Part shown: in pieces, positions 31,161-39,600 of the stretch
How the letters are laid out: the number at the start of each line of letters is the position of its first letter
Position numbering within the stretch: the stretch's first letter is position 1
Assembly (NCBI RefSeq): GCF_019423705.1
Contig: NZ_JAHZAX010000009.1
Coordinates: 1 to 64,000 of the forward strand
Reading direction: 5' to 3'
Length of the DNA: 64,000 bases
Source of the DNA: Ruminococcus sp.
GTDB lineage: Bacteria > Bacillota > Clostridia > Oscillospirales > Ruminococcaceae
Program-made: the position numbers and the translations under genes
Notes under the pieces: generated by a model
What the model saw: only the letters and a program-made list of their open reading frames with translations
Databases searched by the model: none
Told to the model about the DNA's origin: nothing

Positions 31161-32405
31161 ATGAGCGAGATTAGAGACGAAAGCCTTTGGGAAAGCGGCA
31201 AAAGAAAGATTGACTGGGTAAGACAGAACATGTCATTGCTCAGAAGCGTTGAGGAGGATTTCAAGAGAGATCAGCCTTTCAAGGGTCTGAAAGTTGCCCT
31301 TTCTATCCATTTGGAAGCTAAGACCGCATACCTTTGCAAGGTGCTTGCAGCAGGCGGCGCTGAAATGTACATCACAGGCAGCAATCCGCTTTCAACGCAG
31401 GACGACGTTGCCGCAGGCCTTGTCCACGACGGTCTGAACGTTTACGCTTGGCACGGCGCAACTGAGGAAGAGTACCACAGACACATTTCAGAAGTAGTAA
31501 AAGTCGGCCCGAACATCATAATCGACGACGGCGGCGACCTTGTGAACCTTATCCACAACGAGTACCCCGAGCTTATCCCTAACGTTATCGGCGGCTGCGA
31601 AGAGACCACCACAGGCATTATCCGCCTTATCGCAATGAATAAGGACGGCCAACTCAAATTTCCTATGATGCTTGTAAACAACGCAAAGTGCAAGTACCTT
31701 TTCGATAACAGATACGGCACAGGCCAGTCGGTTTGGGACGGCATAAACAGAACAACTAACCTTATCGTTGCAGGCAAGAACGTTGTTGTGGCCGGTTACG
31801 GCTGGTGCGGCAAGGGCGTTGCGATGAGAGCCAAAGGTCTCGGCGCAAGCGTTATCGTCTGCGAAGTTGACCCTATAAAGGCAATGGAAGCTGTTATGGA
31901 CGGCTTCAAAGTTATGAAAATGGTCGACGCCGCAAAGGTGGGCGACTTCTTTGTAACAGTTACAGGCTGCAAGGACGTTATCACAGAAAAGGCGTTTATG
32001 AATATGAAGGACGGCGCTATTCTTTGCAACGCTGGCCATTTTGACTGCGAAGTTGACGTTGCAGGTCTTAAAAAGCTGGCTGTTGAAAGCAAGCTGGCAA
32101 GAAATAACATCGACGGCTACAAGCTTCCAAACGGCAACTGGCTCTATGTTATCGGCGAGGGCAGACTGGTAAATCTTGCCGCAGGCGACGGCCACCCAGC
32201 CGAAATTATGGATATGTCCTTTGCAATCCAAGCGCTTTCCGCCGCATATCTTGTCAAGAACAAGGGCAAGCTCACGGAAAATATCGTGTATGTTCCCGAC
32301 GAGATCGACAAGGAAGTTGCAAACAGAAAGCTCAAGTTCTGGAATTTGGAGATCGACAAGCTCACTCCAGATCAGGAAAAATACCTCAACAGCTGGCAGG
32401 TATAA
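31161..32405 (+). CDS. ahcY: Adenosylhomocysteinase
   Basis: A 414-residue enzyme splitting S-adenosylhomocysteine into adenosine and homocysteine, with bound NAD. Signs: ALSIHLEAKTAYL, GSNPLSTQDDVAAGL, GGCEETTTGIIRL, the NAD-binding GYGWCGKGVAMRAKGLGA, and NAGHFDCEVD. The length fits the bacterial/archaeal short type. AAAGGAA precedes the ATG. It stands alone between its promoter and a terminator at 32428, next to the divergent methyltransferase gene. Confidence 0.95.
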   Translation: MSEIRDESLWESGKRKIDWVRQNMSLLRSVEEDFKRDQPFKGLKVALSIHLEAKTAYLCKVLAAGGAEMYITGSNPLSTQDDVAAGLVHDGLNVYAWHGATEEEYHRHISEVVKVGPNIIIDDGGDLVNLIHNEYPELIPNVIGGCEETTTGIIRLIAMNKDGQLKFPMMLVNNAKCKYLFDNRYGTGQSVWDGINRTTNLIVAGKNVVVAGYGWCGKGVAMRAKGLGASVIVCEVDPIKAMEAVMDGFKVMKMVDAAKVGDFFVTVTGCKDVITEKAFMNMKDGAILCNAGHFDCEVDVAGLKKLAVESKLARNNIDGYKLPNGNWLYVIGEGRLVNLAAGDGHPAEIMDMSFAIQALSAAYLVKNKGKLTENIVYVPDEIDKEVANRKLKFWNLEIDKLTPDQEKYLNSWQV

Positions 32406-32427
32406 TTATCACGACCCATATAAAATC

Positions 32428-32460
32428 AAAGCGGACGGTGTAAAAGCCGTCCGCTTTTTT
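32428..32460 (+). terminator. Terminator of ahcY, also facing the pilus operon
   Basis: AAAGCGGACGG, TGTAAAAG, CCGTCCGCTTT and a T-run; symmetric enough to work in both directions. Confidence 0.85.
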
Positions 32461-32477
32461 GTACTCTTTAATCTTTG

Positions 32478-33098
32478 TTAAGCCCTTACGCAGCGCACAG
32501 TCACACGGCTGTAACCGCTCCAAGTGCAGGAAAACAGCGTCAAATCCCAATCTTCCGCCGCCCCACGATACATTGAAGCCGTGTCCCAGCCGCCAATAAG
32601 CTCGCTGTATGACACCTCGTAGTTGAATTTTCTGCCGTAAATGTCCGTGAAAATAACCTCGTCGCCAGCATTCAGCTTATCGAGTTTGTCAAAAAACCCC
32701 TTATAATTGTGGGCGCAGATTATAAGGTCACGACCGCTCCTGCTGCCGTCATAACGACAGGGCGCAACGTTCATATCGGGATAGCTCCAGTTTTTTATGA
32801 CAGGAAATTCCTGCCCGAGACTTGGCAAACTGATGGTGCCGATATAAATTTTCCCGTCCAGCTCCACGCCATTGTCGTCAACGACTTGGCTCTCCGACCC
32901 ATTGTCGTTATCGTCAATGGCACTCGAAGTGATCTCGCTCTCATCGCCGATAGCCTCCTTGAGCACCGCCAGCGCACTATCCATATTGCTGACGCTCTGC
33001 TTGGCGTGAAACCAGTTATAATAGTTTAAGGACAATGCCGCCGCCAGCAGCATTGCCCCGATAATAATAAGCAAACGTCCAACGTTTTTTTTATTCAT
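32478..33098 (-). CDS. Sortase, last gene of the pilus operon
   Basis: A 206-residue sortase with an N-terminal membrane anchor (about 8-27) and catalytic His130 in ICAHNYKGFF, Cys191 in TLFSCTWSGYS and Arg198. The FSC motif differs from the TLTTC of the class C enzyme two genes upstream and looks class B/E-like. It may attach the finished pilus to the cell wall, a task often given to a second sortase. Residues 45-80 form an acidic, Asp/Ser-rich spacer. It follows the minor pilin by 18 bases. Confidence 0.88.
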   Translation of the reverse strand: MNKKNVGRLLIIIGAMLLAAALSLNYYNWFHAKQSVSNMDSALAVLKEAIGDESEITSSAIDDNDNGSESQVVDDNGVELDGKIYIGTISLPSLGQEFPVIKNWSYPDMNVAPCRYDGSRSGRDLIICAHNYKGFFDKLDKLNAGDEVIFTDIYGRKFNYEVSYSELIGGWDTASMYRGAAEDWDLTLFSCTWSGYSRVTVRCVRA

Positions 33099-33116
33099 TC
33101 GCTCTCTCCAAACAGC

Positions 33117-34055
33117 TTATTTGCTCTTTCTGCTTATCCTCCAGCCAACTGCGATGAACACGATACCGCAGCCCGCAAGCACAGGAACAGGCCAATTGAG
33201 CGCACCTGTCTGCGGCAGCTTTTCGGGCACAGAGTCAGTTTTCTGACTGTTGTCGCCGCTTGAACCTTTGTACGAGTTCGTAATGCTGAACTCGCCGCCG
33301 CTGTTTTTCGTCACAACAGTAAAGCTCTCAGGCACGTTGATCTCCTTCACAGCCCATTCGGACTTTCCATCGCCCTTCCAAGCGTATTCCCACTTGTTTG
33401 AAGCGTCCAGCGTAACAGTCTCCTTGACCTCGCCGTCGCAATAGATCTCCACCTTAACGCTCTTCGGGATTTCCTTTTCGTCGTTATTCGGAACGACCCA
33501 AGTCTTTTTCACGCTGAAATCAGCTTCCTTGGTTATCTCCTCGATAGTGTATTTGGCATAAACAGTCATTTCGCCTTCGTCAAGCACCTTGTCGTCAACT
33601 TCAACGAACATTGCCGACGGAGTGAACTTCTGCGTTTCGCTGTCAAAGCTCTTGCCCGTCACAAGATAAAGTCCTGCGCCGTCAACAGTCAACGAAGCAA
33701 TGCCCTGCTCGTCAGTCACCGCCGTTGAAGCAGCCGTCAAGCTGTCAGTTTTTGTATAATCTTCAAGAGTGTCAGCGATATCCTGCATTTGCGAAGTCTC
33801 GGTAACGCCAGAAAGATCCACGGGATATTCAGCAAAATCGCCCACCAGAGTGTATTCGCCATCTTCATTTTTTTCGGCAGCCTTAAAGATAGACCACTCA
33901 GCGCCTGCAACGGGCTTGTCCTCACGATTGCAGACAACGTTGACACGGCAGCCCTCCGCCGCATAAGCAGGCTGAGCAGCCAAGCCACACGCCGATACCG
34001 CCACGACAGCGGCACAAAGCAGCGCCTTGCCCAACTTTGTGATCCTCATATCCAT
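33117..34055 (-). CDS. Minor pilin, LPxTG surface protein
   Basis: A 312-residue secreted protein: signal peptide (about 1-33, ending QPAYA), two Cna-B-like domains (about 35-175, with VAGAEWSIFKAAEKNEDG; and about 180-270, with FSVKKTWVVPNNDEKE and AVKEINVPESFTV), and the cell-wall sorting signal LPQTG near 283 followed by a membrane segment and RKSK tail. Likely the pilus base or tip subunit. AGGAGG overlaps the end of the class C sortase gene. Confidence 0.9.
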   Translation of the reverse strand: MDMRITKLGKALLCAAVVAVSACGLAAQPAYAAEGCRVNVVCNREDKPVAGAEWSIFKAAEKNEDGEYTLVGDFAEYPVDLSGVTETSQMQDIADTLEDYTKTDSLTAASTAVTDEQGIASLTVDGAGLYLVTGKSFDSETQKFTPSAMFVEVDDKVLDEGEMTVYAKYTIEEITKEADFSVKKTWVVPNNDEKEIPKSVKVEIYCDGEVKETVTLDASNKWEYAWKGDGKSEWAVKEINVPESFTVVTKNSGGEFSITNSYKGSSGDNSQKTDSVPEKLPQTGALNWPVPVLAGCGIVFIAVGWRISRKSK

Positions 34056-34056
34056 A

Positions 34057-34992
34057 TCACTTGCCCTCCTTTTTATCTGATCTGTCTATTGTTTCTTCAT
34101 TATTTTCTTTTTCTTCCATTTCGTCCTTGTCAATCTTTAAAAGCGACATCGGGTCGTCATAAGGAAAACGCTTCTTTTTAGCGTCCATAACCCACAAAAC
34201 CAGCAGCAAAACGAACATTGGTATCGCCACGAACGGCACGACCACCAGCGAATCTAGCTGAACAGCCTCCGCCGATATTTTCGAGGACGCCGTGCCCTCG
34301 GACTTTGTCTCAATGCGCTTTGCACGCACAAGCAGTCTGTGTGAATTGACGCCATAAGGCGTGCAGGTCGTCAGCGTAACGTGATCCTCACCTGGGATTA
34401 TGTTAAGCTTTTCCATTTGATCCGGCAGCACAATGTAAATATCCTCCACCTCATAGGTGTAGACCTCTTTGAGCACCGTAATAGTGAACTCGTCACCCTC
34501 GGCAAGCTTGTCAAGATTGCTGAACAGCGTCGCCGATGGCAGACCCCTGTGCGCCGAAATAACAGCGTGAGTGCTCTCGCCGCCAACAGGCAAACTTGAA
34601 CCTTGCAAATGTCCCACGGCAATGTTGAGCACACCCTCGCTCGTTCCGTGATAAATAGGCAGCTCCACCCTTATCTGCGGAATGGAAACATAACCCATTA
34701 TTCCCGTGCCCGTGATATCGAGAATATCGTCATAGCCCTTGACCTTGTCATAGTCAACAAATGGAAAATCAAGCTTAGCGATCTCCTCATTATATTCCCT
34801 TGCACGCTCGATTATCGCCGCCTCTTCCTCGTCGGAAAGGTCATTTGCAGCCTGCTGATAAGCAGCCACCGCACGGCTTTGAGTTTTGGAGTTCCACCAA
34901 TCGCTGACAATAGGATAAAACATTACGGAGAGCCCCACGAGCAACAGCAGGATCAGAAAAAATGTAGAAAATTTACCGCTTTTTTTACTCAT
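34057..34992 (-). CDS. srtC: Class C (pilus-polymerising) sortase
   Basis: A 311-residue sortase with membrane spans at both ends (about 9-27 and 241-265) as in class C enzymes. The active site is His148 in ISAHRGLPSATLF, Cys210 in TLTTCTPYGVN and Arg219 in SHRLLVRAK. It links pilin subunits through the LPxTG Thr and a pilin Lys. It follows the major pilin gene after a GC-rich hairpin without a T-run, probably lowering its expression relative to the pilin. GGGAGG precedes the ATG. Confidence 0.93.
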   Translation of the reverse strand: MSKKSGKFSTFFLILLLLVGLSVMFYPIVSDWWNSKTQSRAVAAYQQAANDLSDEEEAAIIERAREYNEEIAKLDFPFVDYDKVKGYDDILDITGTGIMGYVSIPQIRVELPIYHGTSEGVLNIAVGHLQGSSLPVGGESTHAVISAHRGLPSATLFSNLDKLAEGDEFTITVLKEVYTYEVEDIYIVLPDQMEKLNIIPGEDHVTLTTCTPYGVNSHRLLVRAKRIETKSEGTASSKISAEAVQLDSLVVVPFVAIPMFVLLLVLWVMDAKKKRFPYDDPMSLLKIDKDEMEEKENNEETIDRSDKKEGK

Positions 34993-35008
34993 AGAGTCCT
35001 CCCTAATG

Positions 35009-35034
35009 TCTGCCGACGGCGAACCGCCGACAGA
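35009..35034 (-). promoter_or_regulatory. Hairpin between major pilin and sortase genes
   Basis: On the minus strand RNA, TCTGTCGGCGG pairs over 11 positions (two G-U pairs) with CCGTCGGCAGA around a TTC loop, with no T-run. It may be an attenuating or RNA-stabilising element giving more pilin than sortase. Confidence 0.6.
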
Positions 35035-35059
35035 ACCAAAGGTAAAAAAATTGAATTAA

Positions 35060-36607
35060 TTAGTCTTTCTTAGCTCTCTTCTTAGCGATGAGCAGCACGC
35101 CAGCGCCAAGAGCGATAGTCGCACCTGTGCCGTAGAAGATCTTTGTGCCGATAGAACCTGTTGTTGGGAGTGAAGCACCCTTCTTATTGATGACCTCAGT
35201 TGTCAATGTTCCATTATTTGCATCAACGGTAAAATCAGCCTTTGTGCTTGTAGCCTCAAGCTTTGTAAGCTTAGGGGCGTCAGCTGTGACATCGTGTTCA
35301 GCTGTAACTGTGAAGTAGATATCATCTATCTTGTTATACTCATCAGAAGGTGTCTTTGTCTCAACGAGTTTGTACTCGCCAGCGTCAATACCCTTAAACT
35401 CAAATTTTGATGTATTTGCTGTGATCTTTGTTACCGATTCATAGATACCAGCAGAATTTTTCTTGAACAACTCAAAGTTTGCACCTTCAAGAGGATTCTT
35501 TGCACCATCAACCTTGTTAACGATAGCCTCATATGTAAATACGATTACTGTATCGTCTGGAGTATCGCCAGTATTCTTCTCTCCCCCCTGTCCGATATTA
35601 GGGTTATTCGAATATGTAAGCTTAGCCGTGTTAGGGTTACCAGCTGAACCGATCTTAGCCTTATCTGTAAGCTTAGCCTTGTAAGTGACTACGACTTTAT
35701 CAGAAGTTGTAAGTGCACTATTCGCAATTTTAAGGTTTCTGATCTCAAGTGTAAAGCCATTTCCTGTCTCTGTAACAGTATAGTCAGTACTTGCCAGTTC
35801 GTTTGAACCAGCCATTACTTTGAACGTTGTTTTGTCAAGTTTAAGACCATCAGTAAAGGTATCTGTAAACTTATAGTAATATGAATCATAAGCTGCATAA
35901 TCTGCTGGAAGTGTACCAGTAAGCTGGAACTCTACCAAATCGCCGATATCCATATCAGCTGAATCCTGCCAGTCTGTTTGTGTTCCCGCAGTATCGTCAA
36001 CATCAATAACTTTCTTTTCAAGCGTTGGCGCGTCCTGCTTGAGTGTGATAGCAGTACTGCCCTCAACCTGGAGAATTGATCTGCTTATAGAATCACCAGT
36101 TGTTATTGTCTCAATAGAATCAGTTATAAGATAGTAACCATTTTCAACATCAGCAAACTGGCCATTATTTGCCTTTGCGCCCTTTGTTTTATCAACAACG
36201 CCCTCGATAACGCTTGCAAGAATATTAGCCTCTGTATTAGCACCTGTCTTTAAAGTATTGCTGCTGATCTTAGAGAAAGCTTCAGCAAAATCAGCTGCTG
36301 TTGAAGAGTCAGTCAAAGCTGCAATTTCCGAAATACCTTTAAGTGTTGTGTTTGCCTGAAGTGCTGTTCTAAGTGCAACGCCATTATCTGTAATAGCTGA
36401 ACCCCACTCAACACTTGTGAGCACATCGTTTGCATATGTACCCGTAAAGATTTGATAAGCAGTATAAGAATGATTTTTCTTAGCCTCAGTTACCGTAATT
36501 GTGTTAGCATCAGCTGCAAAAGCGCTGAAGCTTGCAGTAGCAACTACTGTTGAAACCGACATCACCGTTGCCGCAGCTATAGCTGCAAATCTCTTCATTG
36601 TTTTCAT
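35060..36607 (-). CDS. Major pilin (isopeptide-forming backbone subunit)
   Basis: A 515-residue secreted protein from ATG 36607, with AAAGGAAA ten bases upstream. A signal peptide (about 1-32, ending SAFAAD) is followed by a pilin N domain, a fimbrial isopeptide-formation domain (about 215-345), and a Cna-B-like domain (about 360-470) with the E-box YKLVETKTP. The sorting signal LPTTG lies near 480, then a membrane segment and KKRAKKD. A backbone Lys (for example in APTLEKKVID) would receive the next subunit. It should form the pilus shaft, linked by srtC. Confidence 0.93.
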   Translation of the reverse strand: MKTMKRFAAIAAATVMSVSTVVATASFSAFAADANTITVTEAKKNHSYTAYQIFTGTYANDVLTSVEWGSAITDNGVALRTALQANTTLKGISEIAALTDSSTAADFAEAFSKISSNTLKTGANTEANILASVIEGVVDKTKGAKANNGQFADVENGYYLITDSIETITTGDSISRSILQVEGSTAITLKQDAPTLEKKVIDVDDTAGTQTDWQDSADMDIGDLVEFQLTGTLPADYAAYDSYYYKFTDTFTDGLKLDKTTFKVMAGSNELASTDYTVTETGNGFTLEIRNLKIANSALTTSDKVVVTYKAKLTDKAKIGSAGNPNTAKLTYSNNPNIGQGGEKNTGDTPDDTVIVFTYEAIVNKVDGAKNPLEGANFELFKKNSAGIYESVTKITANTSKFEFKGIDAGEYKLVETKTPSDEYNKIDDIYFTVTAEHDVTADAPKLTKLEATSTKADFTVDANNGTLTTEVINKKGASLPTTGSIGTKIFYGTGATIALGAGVLLIAKKRAKKD

Positions 36608-36677
36608 AATAACATTTCCTTTCACAAAAAAATTAAAATTACATTGATCTGTCCCTAATCACATTCTATCATCATTA

Positions 36678-39600
36678 TCAGCGCTCTTTGCGCCTGCGTT
36701 TTGCGATCAGCAGAGCCGCCGCCGTCGCTGACAGCGCACCGCCTGCAACAACAAACCCTGCAACGCCTCTGCCGCCCGTGGTCGGGAGCTTTCCAGTCCT
36801 GCGTACAAATTTGTTGTATACCTGTATCGACTGACCCGTCTTTGTCAGATCAATACAGCTGTCCGTCGTGCCGTTGTATCGGTAATACGGAATGTAGTTC
36901 GTCTTGGAGATATCTGTTTCGCCAAGCTTGACTTCCTCGAACCAGTAGTAATAAGTCTGACCTCTGTTGTTAGTCTTTTCAAGCTCGATATCAGCCGACC
37001 AGTTGTCGGTTGCTGTAACTGTAACAGTCTTCCACAAGAACTTATTGCCATCGTCCGCACCGCTGTATGGGTTATCATTGTCCTTTGGCGTTATATTACC
37101 GCCGCTGACAGTCTGATTTGCGGTAAGACTGTACTTTGAACTTGAATCTCCCTGAAATTCAGCCTTAACAGTTATATCATCAGAAATATTTGAAAGTTTC
37201 AAAGTAACAACCGAGCCACTACTATTCTCAGAATATCCAACTGACATATACTTACTTGTCTTATCCCAAGTAAGATCATTACCATTCTTACTAGTGCATT
37301 TTATCTCGTCAATTACATCGCCGTTCGACTTTACAAGTTTTATAGCTCCGCAATTGCCCGTAATCCAAGCATTGCTTAAACCAAATGTGAAATTTCCGTC
37401 GCCACCGCTAGTTATCAAATAGCTGTCAGAAATATTTCCATCGTTTGCCATTGTACCGGTCTTTCCATTCTGGTTGTAGTTTACTTCAAACTTCACATTC
37501 TGTGTAACATCACCCGTAAAGCTGTTGAAGTTGCTAGGCACATCGTTCTTATCCAGCGACCTGTAAACATTGAACGTAAGCGTGTCGCCCGAGTGTCCAC
37601 TGTCTCCATCAGACCACACCTTTTTGAGCTTAACATTCACCTTGTCAACATCAACAGTCGCAATGCTGTTTGTGATCGTCGCCGTGCCAATGCTTTGGGC
37701 ATTGTTTGCGTAAGTGTATGTAACGCCGAAGCCCTTCGGAACTGACTGTTCAAGCACATAATAGTAATATGTGTTGCCTGCACCATCATCCTTTAGCAGA
37801 TTGTCAATAACTGTCTTCCAATTCTTAGCCTTTTCAAGCTTTACAGTATTTACCTTCTTGCAATCCGTCGGCAATCCATTGTCACCATTGACCCTTGTAG
37901 GGCTGTTAGGCGCAACCGTTGACTGATAAATGTCAACGTCTATGGAATCCTGCCGAATCTCGTTCTCAGCAAGAGCGTTTCCGTTCTCGTCCTTCCAGTT
38001 CTTTATAATGGTCAGACCAGTCATATTCGTGACTTTGATCGTGCCGCTCTTTCTCGCCGCATTGCCCTCATAAACAGCCGTGTAAGTCTTTTGTGTAGTT
38101 GAATCTGTGCGAGTCTCTTCAATGTAATAATACAACTGCTTGTAAGTATTACCTACCTTCTCACAACCGCTTAATGACGGCCAAGTGTAAGACCATTTGC
38201 CATCTGAAAGCTCAACAGGATTTGTAATTCTATCGCCTTTACTATCCCTATCGACCTTCACAGCGTCCGTTGGCAAACCGCTGGATATTTTGGTCGTGGA
38301 CTTCCAAAGCTTAAACTCGACCTTATCGCTGGTGTGGTTTTCGCTTCCGTCGCTCCAAACCTTGTCCGCCTCGATCGTCACCTTGTCAACAAGGTTCGTG
38401 ATCTTGAATACGTCGCCGTTCTGAACGAACTGATAATCACTCGTCTTGATATTGTTAGGCAGCTTTTCAGGCGCTACCCTGTAAGCAAAGTATATTGGCG
38501 TATCATCAAGCTGATAACCGTCCTGCGCCTTTGTCTCGACCAGCTTGTAAAGATAACCCGTCTGAGTTTGACCTGTCTGAATAGGCGGTTCAAGCTGCAA
38601 TGCGCAGTCCTCTGTGGACTTGACCTCAAATTCTTCTGCGAGTTCTTGGGATGTGTCATCATCTGTGCCCCATACTACGACCTTTCTGTTATTAACAGGA
38701 TTTAACGTAAATTTAGTCGCAGGCAGCCAGCCGTAGGTTGCGTTCTCGCCCTCACCGATCTTTGCATACTTCCAAAGCTTGAAGCTTGCATTAAGCTTGA
38801 GGCTGTAATCTCCGCCGTCGACCTTTTCGATCTCGAACGGCTCAACTGTGCTTGAAGTACCCTTTGACTGGTCAAGCAACTCAAATGAATTGTTTGCGCT
38901 GTCGTTGTCTGTGGTAGCAGCCAAATCTGTGTCGAATGAAATATTGTTTATAGCGTCAACAACAAAAGACTCGTTCTTTGCGTCCTCTGCATTTGCAGGG
39001 TGACCCGAGTAAGTGTACTCGATCTTTAGATACTTTGAATCCGGAACAGTAAGCTCCATTTTCTTAGCATACTCACGATGCACCTTATTGAATACAGGGT
39101 TCGTTTTAACAAAATCTGTTATAGTTCCCGTAATATCAGGTGAAGCGTTGGTAAGATCAAGTTGTACTTGAAAGCACATCTGATCAGCGCCTTCAATATA
39201 CTTGTTTGAAACATCTAAAGGAATTGTGACCTGTTTTGCATTCAAACCATAATTAGAATTAACACCGGAAATAGTTTTGAAATATCCACCCGACATATAT
39301 CCACACGCAACATAGTAGTGATTTATCACACCGTCACCAGCTGAACTTGGCAGTTCTACTGTTATCTCACTTGAAGAACCTTCCGCACCGCTCTGAGGTG
39401 TTACATAAAATGCCACCTGGTCTTTGCTGCAAGATATAAGCTTCGAAGTGCTCGTATACTGAACCGACTTAGGCGCATCCTCAGCAAGTGTGTAGCTGTA
39501 TTCGTCAGTAGTAAGCACATTGCCTGTGCTCATATCGGTGATCTTGATGTTCTTGAGCTGTATATCCGCAGCAGAATTGCCGTCGATATAAATGGTATCT

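Noticed and set aside
31488..32231. Long minus-strand ORF opposite ahcY
   Set aside because: His/Cys/Val-rich shadow of a well-supported enzyme gene.
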